A DNA stretch of 64,000 nucleotides. Origin: CAXBGS01 sp963975425 (lineage in GTDB: Bacteria; Planctomycetota; Planctomycetia; Pirellulales; Pirellulaceae). The stretch spans positions 835,277 to 899,276 of the forward strand of contig CAXBGS010000003.1 in the NCBI GenBank assembly GCA_963975425.1. The letters run 5' to 3'. Made by a program: the position numbers and the translations under genes. Under the pieces are notes generated by a model that saw only the letters and a list, made by a program, of their open reading frames with translations, ran no database searches and was not told where the DNA came from. This document shows, one piece after another, positions 49,729 through 58,573 of the stretch. How positions within the stretch are numbered: the stretch's first letter is position 1; each line of letters begins with the position of its first letter.

Positions 49729-52683
49729 ATGTTCCGTATTGTTTTCGTCACGATCGTTTTGGCATCGCTGACCGGCGCGTTCCAAGCACCGGTCGACGCC
49801 CAGAACAGCGATCCCCCGTCGTCAGCGCTCGTTGATTTCGAATCCGACATCGCACCGATCATTCGTGAACACTGTTTGCGATGCCATCGCCCCGGAAATG
49901 CGTTGGGGGATATGCAACTGGCAACTGACGAGTTGCTGCGGGAATACGAATACATCGTTGCTGGCGATCCGGACGCGAGTTACTTGGTCGAACTCATCAG
50001 TTCCGTTGACGGCAACCCGCCCGAAATGCCCCAGGACGGCGAACCGCTGTCGGATGAACAGGTGCAATTGTTTCGGCGATGGATCAAAGACGGTGGCGAA
50101 TGGCCCGACGCATTCGAAATCAAGCACAAACCAAAGGGTGGTCCGGATTGGTGGGCGTTTCAGCCACTGCGTCAATTCGAACAAGTCGACACACCCTCAT
50201 CCGATGTGATCGACAGGTGGATCGATCAGCGACTCGCCGCCGATCACCTGCAACGCGATCCGCCTGCCGATCGCGCGACGCTGGTCCGCCGCGCCACCTA
50301 TGATTTGATCGGACTGCCGCCAACGCCAGCAGAAGTCCACGCGTTCGTCCATGACAACTCGCCCGACGCGTATGAACAATTGATCGAACGTCTTTTGGCG
50401 TCGCCACACTATGGTGAACGCTGGGGACGTCACTGGCTGGATGTGGTCCGCTTTGGCGAGAGTGTCGGATTTGAAAAGAACGAGATCATCGAGAATCTTT
50501 GGCCCTTTCGCGACTATGTCATCCGCAGCATCAACGCCGACAAACCTTTCGATCAATTGATCCGCGAACACGTTGCCGGCGATGTGCTGAACCCCAACGA
50601 CACCGATTCGATCATCGGAAGTGCGTTCTTGGTGGCGGGTCCCTATGACAACGTCAACAACCAGGATGCGGTACAGAAAGCACAGATTCGAGCCAACACG
50701 GTTGACGAAATTATCCGCGCCAGCAGCGAGGCGTTTCTGGGTCTGACGATCGGATGCGCGCGTTGCCACGATCACAAATTCGATCCGATCACCCAGCAAG
50801 ATTACTATTCGCTCTATTCGACATTCTCGGGAATCAAACACGGGTCGGCTCCACTGGCGACCGCACGCCAACAATCCGCTCGCCTCGCGAAAACCGGACC
50901 ACTGCTGCGAGAAGTAAAACAGCTTGAGAGGCAACTCACGCGAATAGACACAGCGATTGTCGAGCGTGCCGAAAGTGAAATCGAAAAGTACAACAAGCAC
51001 TGGACCCGACCGGCCGTTGATCGAACGGGCACCGTCGAAAAATTCCCGACCGTCGAAGCAAAATTCGTTCGGCTTGTCTGCGAATCGCAGGACCTTCGAG
51101 CAGTGTCGCCCTTCGGGTGGCGGATCGATGAGTTCGAAATTTGGTCCGACCAACCGCAACCGGTCAACGTCGCCCTGGCGTCCAACGGCGGCAAAGCGAG
51201 CGGCAAGGCTCGTCGAATCGAAGACTTTCCCGGTGCTTACGGTCCGCAACTGACCATCGATGGTAAGTTTGGCGCCAGGTTTATCTCCGAAGACAAGCAC
51301 CTGACGATCGAACTGGCAAAACCGACAGCCATCAACAAAGTTGTTTTTTCGAGCGCTCGCGGTGAAGACCATCCCGAACACCAAAAATTCGTCTTCGTCG
51401 CCGAGTACCGAATCGAAGTCTCTCAAGACGGTCAATCTTGGACCGAAGTCGCCAACGGCGACGATCGCAAACCATCGACCGTTAACTTCGCCCGCATGGT
51501 TCACGGCCAACGCAAACACCGACTGCTTCAACTAGCGACCACAGAACAGGACAGACAACAGCAGCGAAAAATTCGATCAGAGATTGCGGCGGTCAAAAAG
51601 CAACTGGCTTCGCTGAAACCTTTTCCCACGGCCTGGATCGGTTCCCGCGATGACACGATATCGGCAGGACCGTTTCATGTCTTCTTAGGGGGAAGTCCCC
51701 AAAAGCCGGGTGAAGAGATCGTCGCCAAAAGTCTGTCCGTTTTTGACGCCGCCAACGATGCATTTGACGAGACGTTCGATTACCGCACCGATGATCAAAG
51801 CACCGAAGCAGAACGACGAATGGCATTCGCGCGTTGGTTGACGAACCCGCGGAATCCCTTGCCACCACGCGTCTTGGCTAATCGATTGTGGCATTATCAT
51901 TTTGGCACCGGATTGGTTTCCACACCCAGCAATTTTGGGTTCATGGGCGAACGCCCCAGCCACCCTGAGCTACTAGACTTCTTGGCCGGCGAATTGATCA
52001 ACAATCATTGGCGCATCAAACCGATGCACCGGATGATCATGTTGTCAAAGACTTACCAACAGTCATCGGCGTACCGAAAGCAGGCGGCGGCCATCGACGG
52101 CGACTCACGGCTGCTCTGGCGATTTCCACCGCGCCGGATGTCCGCCGAGGAAATTCGTGACACCGTCTTGCAGATCAGCGGTGCTTGGAACCGGAACGCA
52201 ATTCTAGAACCCGATCAGTCCAACAACTTGGTTCCCGATGGAGGCCCCGGTTTTCGACTCTATCACTTTATGCGCGACAATGTATCTACCTACAAACCAC
52301 TGGACCGACACGGCAGCGAAACGTATCGCCGCGCGGTTTATCACCAGAACGCTCGTGCATCGGTCGTGGATTTGATGACCGACTTTGACCAACCCGATTG
52401 TGCATTCAGCACACCACGACGATCCAACACGACAACACCGCTGCAAGCGCTAACGATGCTGAACCACAGCTTTACGTTGGACATGGCCGATTCACTGGCC
52501 CAGCAACTCGCGGCACATTCGTCGGATACCGATACTCAGATCCGCTGGGTCTATCAACTGGGTTACACCCGCGAGCCCGACAAGTCCGAAATGAAGGCTT
52601 GCCGACGGTTCATCGAAGACCACGGACTTGCGGCGTTTTGCCGAGTCTTTTTAAACACAAGCGAATTGATTTACGTCAAATAA
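49729..52683 (+). CDS. PSCyt1-DUF1549-DUF1553 secreted protein with F5/8-type-C-like insert
   Basis: This 984-residue planctomycete secreted protein has a signal peptide (VTIVLASLTGAFQAPVDAQ) and a Planctomycete cytochrome C domain with CLRCH at 49-53. DUF1549 follows (about 140-380, LVRRATYDLIGLPPTPAEVH and GERWGRHWLDVVR) and DUF1553 later (about 680-975, ARWLTNPRNPLPPRVLANRL to FSTPRRSNTTTPLQALTMLN). Between them, about 440-600 (VNVALASNGGKASG to VEFRIEVSQ-like strands ending SQDGQSWTEV) looks like a galactose-binding F5/8 type C domain. Typical partners are DUF1501 genes, and one follows 17 bp downstream. A carbohydrate-linked redox role is inferred; the reaction is unknown. ATG 49729 starts the signal peptide. 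Confidence 0.92.
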   Translation: MFRIVFVTIVLASLTGAFQAPVDAQNSDPPSSALVDFESDIAPIIREHCLRCHRPGNALGDMQLATDELLREYEYIVAGDPDASYLVELISSVDGNPPEMPQDGEPLSDEQVQLFRRWIKDGGEWPDAFEIKHKPKGGPDWWAFQPLRQFEQVDTPSSDVIDRWIDQRLAADHLQRDPPADRATLVRRATYDLIGLPPTPAEVHAFVHDNSPDAYEQLIERLLASPHYGERWGRHWLDVVRFGESVGFEKNEIIENLWPFRDYVIRSINADKPFDQLIREHVAGDVLNPNDTDSIIGSAFLVAGPYDNVNNQDAVQKAQIRANTVDEIIRASSEAFLGLTIGCARCHDHKFDPITQQDYYSLYSTFSGIKHGSAPLATARQQSARLAKTGPLLREVKQLERQLTRIDTAIVERAESEIEKYNKHWTRPAVDRTGTVEKFPTVEAKFVRLVCESQDLRAVSPFGWRIDEFEIWSDQPQPVNVALASNGGKASGKARRIEDFPGAYGPQLTIDGKFGARFISEDKHLTIELAKPTAINKVVFSSARGEDHPEHQKFVFVAEYRIEVSQDGQSWTEVANGDDRKPSTVNFARMVHGQRKHRLLQLATTEQDRQQQRKIRSEIAAVKKQLASLKPFPTAWIGSRDDTISAGPFHVFLGGSPQKPGEEIVAKSLSVFDAANDAFDETFDYRTDDQSTEAERRMAFARWLTNPRNPLPPRVLANRLWHYHFGTGLVSTPSNFGFMGERPSHPELLDFLAGELINNHWRIKPMHRMIMLSKTYQQSSAYRKQAAAIDGDSRLLWRFPPRRMSAEEIRDTVLQISGAWNRNAILEPDQSNNLVPDGGPGFRLYHFMRDNVSTYKPLDRHGSETYRRAVYHQNARASVVDLMTDFDQPDCAFSTPRRSNTTTPLQALTMLNHSFTLDMADSLAQQLAAHSSDTDTQIRWVYQLGYTREPDKSEMKACRRFIEDHGLAAFCRVFLNTSELIYVK

Positions 52684-52700
52684 AGTTGAAATAGAACGCT

Positions 52701-54134
52701 ATGCCTGACCCCTTCAGCACCGCGACTCAAGCACGCCGTCATTTTCTGGGCAACGTGGTCACCGGCCTCGCGGGCGTCGGCCTGATTGACTTGCTTGGCG
52801 GCAACACTGCCATCGCAGATGAACAATCGCCCGTTCAGCGACACCATGCGCCCAAAGCGAAACGCGTACTGCAGATATTCTGTCCCGGCGCCGCATCGCA
52901 TATGGACTTGTGGGAACACAAACCGATGCTGGAAAAGATGGACGGACAACCGATCCCAGGCGAAGCAGACCTTGTGTCATTTCAGGGCAAGAATGGTAGC
53001 CTGATGCGCAGCCCTTGGCCTTTCGCGGCATCGGGCGAGTCCGGAAAGATGATCAGTTCGATGCTTCCGCACATGGCAAAACACGTCGACGACATCGCGT
53101 TTATCCATTCGATGCACAGCAAGACCAACACGCACGGGCCCGGTTGTGTGTTCATGAACACGGGGCATGACACCGAAGGATTCCCCAGTGCCGGAGCCTG
53201 GACGAGCTATGCCCTGGGCAGCGCGAATGAAAACTTGCCCACCTACGTTGCCATCCCAGACGTCCGCGGCGAACCGCCCAACGGCAAAGCCAACTGGGCA
53301 AATGGTTTTCTGCCGGCTCGGCATCAAGCGATCACGATGAGCGACCAGATGCCCATCCGCAATCTGGCACGTCCGTCGTCCATCGATGCTCGAACGGAAT
53401 CCGACACACGGCGGTTGCTGGATCAATTGAACGGACGATTCGCGGCGAACAATCCTGGCGAGAGCGAACTTCAAGCTCGGGTCGCGGCGTACACTTTGGC
53501 GGCCAAGATGCAATTATCGGCGCCAGACGTTTCCGATTTGACCAGGGAAACCCAGCAGACGCATCGCGCGTATGGAACCGACTCGTCTAATGAACTGAAG
53601 GCGGGTTACGCAAAGAATTGCATGCTCGCCCGACGGTTGCTCGAGCGAGATGTCCGATACGTGAATCTATATTGCGCGTCGCGGGCCTCGGGTGTCGACG
53701 GACTGCTGAACTGGGACGCCCACAAAACACTGAAAGCGGACTACCAGCGGCATTGTCCGATCTTTGATCAGCCAACCGCCGCCTTGCTGTCGGACTTGAA
53801 ACATTTGGGGTTATTGGAAGACACGCTTGTGCTGTGGACGACCGAATTCGGTCGCATGCCGACTCGGCAAGAAGGGACGACCGGACGTGATCACAATCCC
53901 GATGGTTTCACGTGCTGGATGATGGGGGCGGGTGTTAAGCCAGGAATCAGCTATGGATCAACCGACGAATTCGGCCGACGCGCCGAAGAGAATCCAACCA
54001 CGGTATGGGATTTCTACGCCACGGTGCTCCACTTACTCGGTTTTGATCACGAGCGACTCACCTGGTATCACAACGGACTGAACCGACGGCTGACGGACGT
54101 TCATGGGCACGTGATCACAGACATCCTGAGCTAA
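52701..54134 (+). CDS. DUF1501 protein (sulfatase-like fold, Tat-like signal)
   Basis: This 477-residue DUF1501 protein follows the DUF1549/DUF1553 gene by 17 bp, the standard planctomycete pairing, so the two are probably co-transcribed. The N-terminus QARRHFLGNVVTGLAGVGLI resembles a twin-arginine signal (Arg-Arg-x-Phe-Leu). Family landmarks are KRVLQIFCPGAASHMDLWEH, PHMAKHVDDIAFIHSMHSKT, NTHGPGCVFMNTG, LVLWTTEFGRMPTRQEGTTG and GRDHNP. The family has an alkaline-phosphatase/sulfatase-like core, but no activity has been assigned with confidence. Electron transfer from or to the heme domain of its partner is speculation. Confidence 0.93.
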   Translation: MPDPFSTATQARRHFLGNVVTGLAGVGLIDLLGGNTAIADEQSPVQRHHAPKAKRVLQIFCPGAASHMDLWEHKPMLEKMDGQPIPGEADLVSFQGKNGSLMRSPWPFAASGESGKMISSMLPHMAKHVDDIAFIHSMHSKTNTHGPGCVFMNTGHDTEGFPSAGAWTSYALGSANENLPTYVAIPDVRGEPPNGKANWANGFLPARHQAITMSDQMPIRNLARPSSIDARTESDTRRLLDQLNGRFAANNPGESELQARVAAYTLAAKMQLSAPDVSDLTRETQQTHRAYGTDSSNELKAGYAKNCMLARRLLERDVRYVNLYCASRASGVDGLLNWDAHKTLKADYQRHCPIFDQPTAALLSDLKHLGLLEDTLVLWTTEFGRMPTRQEGTTGRDHNPDGFTCWMMGAGVKPGISYGSTDEFGRRAEENPTTVWDFYATVLHLLGFDHERLTWYHNGLNRRLTDVHGHVITDILS

Positions 54135-54241
54135 AACGTTCATTGTAAAGACGCACCCCGCACCCACTTTTTGCAGATATCACGTTTTCGAGTTAACGCC
54201 TGCCGCCTATCCTTTCCTCTTCTAAGAAAATCCATCCTGCG

Positions 54242-55810
54242 ATGCTGAATTCAATCCGCTATGTATTTCCGTTTGTTTCTTTGCTTTCGCTTCTTTGCGC
54301 AGCTGCCATCGGTACCGCCGCGGAAACGCAAAAGCCAAACATCCTATTCATCGTCTGCGATGACCTGAACACACATGTGTCACCATCGGGGTACGACCCG
54401 ATTCACACACCGACGCTAGCGGGATTTGCGTCGGAAGCGATGACGTTCCAGCGTGCGTATTGCCAATACCCTGTCTGTGGTCCGTCGCGAGCATCATTTC
54501 TGAATGGACTGTATCCAGAATCGACGGGTGTCCTAAACAACACGGCGGATATTCGGCAAACCAGACCGGGCACCGTTTCGATGCCACAACACTTCAAAGA
54601 AAACGGGTACTGGACCGCCAGCGTTGGAAAAGTGTTTCACTCACCTCGCCACGAACACGGCGAAGTTGCTTGGCATCAGCATCAACGTTTTGAAAACGAC
54701 GAATTACCCGTTGTCGCGGCGGCTCGAAAAGAGTTCGAATCGAACCACGGCCCCGTCGATCAAGGCAAGAATCGCAACAAATGGAAACAACTGAGCAAGG
54801 AAATCGTCGCTCCGCTGAACGCTCAAACACCACCCGGCCATGGTCGCAGCGGATTGACCGATGATCAACACAAGGACGGAAAAAACGTTCGGCAAGTGGT
54901 GCAGTGGATCGATGAAAGTAGCTATGGCGACCAACCGTTCTTTATCGCACTGGGCATTCAAAAACCACACGTTCCGTTTCTGGCACCGGATCATTACTTT
55001 GAGCTGTACCCGACCGAGGAATTGCGTTTTCACCGCGACCGTCCCGACTTGTGGGACAGCATCCCTCGCGATGCCATTTCAACGCGATTTACGGCATTCG
55101 GATTCGAACTGGGCGTCGAGAACGACCCATTGCGAAGAGAATACATGCAGGCCTACCACGCTTGTGTTTCATTTATCGACGCGCAAATCGCGATGGTTTT
55201 TGACACACTAAAGAAACGCGGGCTGTGGCAGAACACGATCGTCGTGTTCACGTCCGACCACGGTTATCATCTGGGCGACCACTTTTTGTGGGGCAAAGTC
55301 ACTCTGTTCGATATCGGTGCAAGGGTTCCGTTCATTGTCCGCGTACCGCAAATGACTCAGGCCGGCAGCCGTAGCGACGCCATGGTCGAACTTATCGACA
55401 TCTATCCCACGCTTACCGAATTAGCCGATCTGAATGCTCCGGCTGACCTGCAGGGCCAATCGCTGGTACCGATCTTGCGTGACCCGACCGTCGCGGGATC
55501 AAAACCGTTCGCTTACACCGTGGTCAGCCGACGAGACGCGTTGGGGCATGCACTTCGCGACCAGAACTGGCGATACACCCAGTGGCCAAACGGCGAAGAG
55601 CTTTACGATCTTGGTGCTGACCCGCACGAACGAAACAACTTGGCGATTGCATCTGGACAGACAGCATCCAGACAGACAGCCCCCGGACAGACAGCCTCTG
55701 AACAGATTAAATCTGAACAGATGCTACCTGAACACGTGCAGCAACTTGCTCGGTTTCGCCAGCTGATCATGGAAAAGAAAAACGAAGCCGGATCGCAACG
55801 CCAGCGTTAA
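54242..55810 (+). CDS. Secreted iduronate-2-sulfatase-like sulfatase
   Basis: This 522-residue sulfatase has a signal peptide (FVSLLSLLCAAAIGTAAET), the metal motif LFIVCDDLNTHVSPSGYDPI and the formylglycine site CGPSR at 79-83 (QYPVCGPSRASFLNGLYPES). Later motifs are ASVGKVFHSPRHE, FIALGIQKPHVPF and TSDHGYHLGDHFLWGK, the pattern of iduronate-2-sulfatase-type enzymes that act on sulfated glycans. The C-terminal 60 residues carry a degenerate pentapeptide repeat (SGQTA, SRQTA, PGQTA, SEQIK, SEQML) absent from the catalytic fold. It closes the secreted-protein block that starts at 45.4 kb. Confidence 0.92.
   Translation: MLNSIRYVFPFVSLLSLLCAAAIGTAAETQKPNILFIVCDDLNTHVSPSGYDPIHTPTLAGFASEAMTFQRAYCQYPVCGPSRASFLNGLYPESTGVLNNTADIRQTRPGTVSMPQHFKENGYWTASVGKVFHSPRHEHGEVAWHQHQRFENDELPVVAAARKEFESNHGPVDQGKNRNKWKQLSKEIVAPLNAQTPPGHGRSGLTDDQHKDGKNVRQVVQWIDESSYGDQPFFIALGIQKPHVPFLAPDHYFELYPTEELRFHRDRPDLWDSIPRDAISTRFTAFGFELGVENDPLRREYMQAYHACVSFIDAQIAMVFDTLKKRGLWQNTIVVFTSDHGYHLGDHFLWGKVTLFDIGARVPFIVRVPQMTQAGSRSDAMVELIDIYPTLTELADLNAPADLQGQSLVPILRDPTVAGSKPFAYTVVSRRDALGHALRDQNWRYTQWPNGEELYDLGADPHERNNLAIASGQTASRQTAPGQTASEQIKSEQMLPEHVQQLARFRQLIMEKKNEAGSQRQR
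55652..55741. repeat. 15-bp in-frame tandem repeat, 6 degenerate copies
   Basis: Six 15-bp units from 55652 (tctggacagacagca, tccagacagacagcc, cccggacagacagcc, then three more diverged) encode a five-residue repeat near the sulfatase C-terminus. The first three are closest to each other. Confidence 0.88.
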
Positions 55811-55953
55811 GAACGTCAGCGGTAAGTTCGTTGTTGCAAATGAACCTGAAACGTGGCGTTACAATCGCGTACCGCGGCATTGCTCGTTCAGTGGCGTCCC
55901 ATGGCAAGTACAAAGTTGACTGAAACACTGAATCCACTGTGATACTGAATCTT

Positions 55954-56913
55954 ATGTTTGACCGCGTGCATCTTTATTTCACTGTTTGGATGTGTCTTGC
56001 TTGCACCGCCGCCGCGCAAACAGATTTTGATCCCGTCGATACTTCGGCGTCGTTACCTCGGCTTGTGCCCAGTGAGCACTTGCCGAATCTTGTCGAAATT
56101 CACCCCAGGGTCTTTTCCGGCGGACTGCCCGAAGACGACGAGGCATTTCGTGAATTAGCAACAATCGGTGTCAGGACGATCATCAGTGTTGACGGCGCCA
56201 AGCCCGACGTTGACGCAGCAAAGTCCTACGGTTTGCGCTACGTACATTTGCCGCATGGATATGACGGGATTCCCGAAACGCGAATCAAAGAACTGGCCAA
56301 GGCTGTCCGCGATCTTGATGGCCCCGTCTATATCCATTGCCACCACGGCAAACACCGAAGCCCCGCGGCAGCGAGTGCGGCGTGCGTCGCGGCAGGCCTC
56401 GTACCGACATCCGATGTATCGACGATCTTGAAACTGGCCGGTACGAGCGAGCGGTATCGCGGACTGTTTCGATCGGCACTGCAAACGGTTCCGATCGCCC
56501 CCGATGCAATCGACCAATTGCAGCCCCAATTTCGACCGATCGCGCCGATTCCACCCATGGCCGAAGCGATGGTTGCGATCGATCATGCATTTGGTCATCT
56601 CAAACCGCTGCTTGAGGCAGAGACCGTTTCGAACAAGGACCATCCTGATTTGGACGCCGCTCACGAGGCGTTGCTGCTGCGAGAACAGTTCACCGAGTCG
56701 CTGCGCACACCCGATGTCGGCAACCGACCTGACGATTTTCGGCGGCTGATGCGCGAGTCCGAATCCGACGCCGAGTCGCTGGAAAGGTTGTTGCTGCAGC
56801 AGAAGACAACGCAAGACAAAGACGCAACTCGGACCGCAATCCGCGAAAAGATCAATCGAATCGAAAAAAATTGCCAGGTCTGTCATGCCGAATATCGGGA
56901 CAACCCACGCTGA
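55954..56913 (+). CDS. Dual-specificity-type phosphatase fused to a cytochrome c'-like heme domain
   Basis: This 319-residue protein has a short signal peptide (FTVWMCLACTAAAQ). The N-terminal domain (about 40-185) has the tyrosine-phosphatase loop HCHHGKHRS: Cys 129, Arg 135, the CX5R motif. The upstream HLPHGYDGIPE supplies a candidate general-acid Asp. After a Pro-rich linker, residues 195-319 are helical and end in NCQVCHAEYR, the CxxCHxxYR pattern that binds heme in cytochrome c' (Cys 307, Cys 310, His 311). Both active motifs look intact, so this would be a periplasmic phosphatase with a covalent heme. I chose ATG 55954; a GTG at 55939 is in frame. It follows the sulfatase by 143 bp on the same strand. 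Confidence 0.85.
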   Translation: MFDRVHLYFTVWMCLACTAAAQTDFDPVDTSASLPRLVPSEHLPNLVEIHPRVFSGGLPEDDEAFRELATIGVRTIISVDGAKPDVDAAKSYGLRYVHLPHGYDGIPETRIKELAKAVRDLDGPVYIHCHHGKHRSPAAASAACVAAGLVPTSDVSTILKLAGTSERYRGLFRSALQTVPIAPDAIDQLQPQFRPIAPIPPMAEAMVAIDHAFGHLKPLLEAETVSNKDHPDLDAAHEALLLREQFTESLRTPDVGNRPDDFRRLMRESESDAESLERLLLQQKTTQDKDATRTAIREKINRIEKNCQVCHAEYRDNPR

Positions 56914-56995
56914 TCATTCAAAATCCGCCGCGACTCGTGACTCCATACCGTCACACACGTTTGACTGAGATCATCGGCAGACGTTTTTAAAGTCT

Positions 56996-58288
56996 TCAAT
57001 TTTGGCAGTCGGCACGAACGTCACGTCTCAGTGCGGCGTACCGATAGGCCAATGTCGCTGCGAACCCAACCGACGCGAACACGGCAATCGCAGCAAACAG
57101 ATGCTGGTGGCCAAGCGCGCCCGGTGAGTCATCCAGCAATTTCCCCATCAACGGTCCCATAAAAATGTCCGGTGTGTAGCCGACAGCTGAAACAAAACCA
57201 ACGGCCGTCCCCGTGTAAGCCAGCGGGACTTCACCTTCCTGCATGATTGCGAAATACAAACCTCGCAGCGCAAAGACAGCCGCACTCGTGGCAATCATCG
57301 TCAAGAAAAACACCGATGCCATGCCGGGCTGCAGCACGCCCGTCGCGATCACCAAGCAACCGACAACGATCACGGCAAAACTGATGGCGGTCATCAGCGA
57401 CACGCCGACGCGATCAGCGACTAGTCCTGCCGTCACGGCAGCAACCGGCCTGACCCACATCGAGATGTTGCTTGTGTAGGCAGCCGAGACTTCGTCATAC
57501 AGCAACACTTCCTTGGCATACAAAGACAAATCGTCGAGACCTTTGTAGGCGACGTACGCGCAAACGATCATGAATGCTTGCAGCCAAACGGTCGGCATCG
57601 TGATCACCTTCCCGACGCCTGTCCAGGTAACCACCGTTCGCGTGCTGGGCCGATCGAATCGGTTTGGAATTGCAAACCAAACCAGCGCTGCTGCGGCAAG
57701 TGTGATCGCCGCGAAAACCAGAATGACTTGTTGAAAGGCATGCGTCCGCTGCGCCAGCGTCGCCGACTGGACGTCATCGGGCAACAGCGACGCAAAGATC
57801 ATCACCCCCATCGTGCCCGACGCTGCCGCCACCAATCCACGGCCTCCATCAAGCAATCCGAATGCGGTTCCCGATGAATCGACACCGCCCAGTTGTCGTG
57901 TCGCTCGGATCATCGCGGCCCAAAAGAGCAAAATCGACGTCAGTCCCCAGAATGCGTACAACCATTTCAGTGCGTTGAAGCCGGGAATCATCGCCATCGC
58001 CAGTCCACCAGCTGCGGTCGATGACAATGCAGCGGCCATTAGTTTTCGAGGCGAGAAAGCATCGGCAAGCGGACCGCCCGGGAAATATGCCATCATCGCG
58101 ACCACGCCATAGGCTGAAAACGCTAAGCCCAGTTCGAAGTTCGTGATCCGGAAAACTTCCAGCAGCGTCGGGCGAAAAATGCGAGCGATGACGAACGGCA
58201 GAAAAAAAATGGCTTCGCCCGAAATCACCAAAGCCAGCATCACCAACGGTCGATTCGTCTGAATTGTTGTTTCGTTCGATTGCGACAA
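56996..58288 (-). CDS. MFS transporter
   Basis: This 430-residue protein has 12 hydrophobic segments in two halves and belongs to the major facilitator superfamily. The first cytosolic loop holds the motif-A-like GGPLADAFSPRKLMA, and the second half has the matching VADRVGVSL. The first helix (VMLALVISGEAIFFLPFVIA) and a central loop near residue 205 (NRFDRPSTRT) are typical of the family. The substrate cannot be told; the neighbours (phosphatase-cytochrome fusion, ApbE operon) run in other directions or are separated by 285 bp. It converges on the phosphatase gene. Confidence 0.88.
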   Translation of the reverse strand: MSQSNETTIQTNRPLVMLALVISGEAIFFLPFVIARIFRPTLLEVFRITNFELGLAFSAYGVVAMMAYFPGGPLADAFSPRKLMAAALSSTAAGGLAMAMIPGFNALKWLYAFWGLTSILLFWAAMIRATRQLGGVDSSGTAFGLLDGGRGLVAAASGTMGVMIFASLLPDDVQSATLAQRTHAFQQVILVFAAITLAAAALVWFAIPNRFDRPSTRTVVTWTGVGKVITMPTVWLQAFMIVCAYVAYKGLDDLSLYAKEVLLYDEVSAAYTSNISMWVRPVAAVTAGLVADRVGVSLMTAISFAVIVVGCLVIATGVLQPGMASVFFLTMIATSAAVFALRGLYFAIMQEGEVPLAYTGTAVGFVSAVGYTPDIFMGPLMGKLLDDSPGALGHQHLFAAIAVFASVGFAATLAYRYAALRRDVRADCQN

Positions 58289-58573
58289 TTCAGTTACCGT
58301 AAAGAAACGGACACGATCGATAGCGTGACAGACGCACCCTCAAGAGCGAAACGCCGTACGAGGTTGCGTGTCGATCGTACCATACCCCATCCATCGTCTT
58401 GACCAGGGACCATGGAAAATGGAATGGGTGTGAGCCCGGGTGCGGCCCACTTCACATCAACGTACGCGAGGCCCGGCGATCCTGCAGCGACATTGTCGAG
58501 TGATCACCGCGAGTCGGCCGCTTTCGTCGCATACTGGTCACCGGAACCGCTTAGGCAAAAATTTTTGCCGTGA

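Noticed and set aside
50197..51531. 444-codon open frame on the minus strand inside the PSCyt1/DUF1549 gene
   Set aside because: It is antisense to a well-supported conserved protein; its sequence shows no domain and reflects the codon bias of the opposite strand.
58289..58573. 285-bp gap examined for tRNA or small RNA
   Set aside because: No cloverleaf, T-loop sequence or strong hairpin with a T-tract could be drawn.
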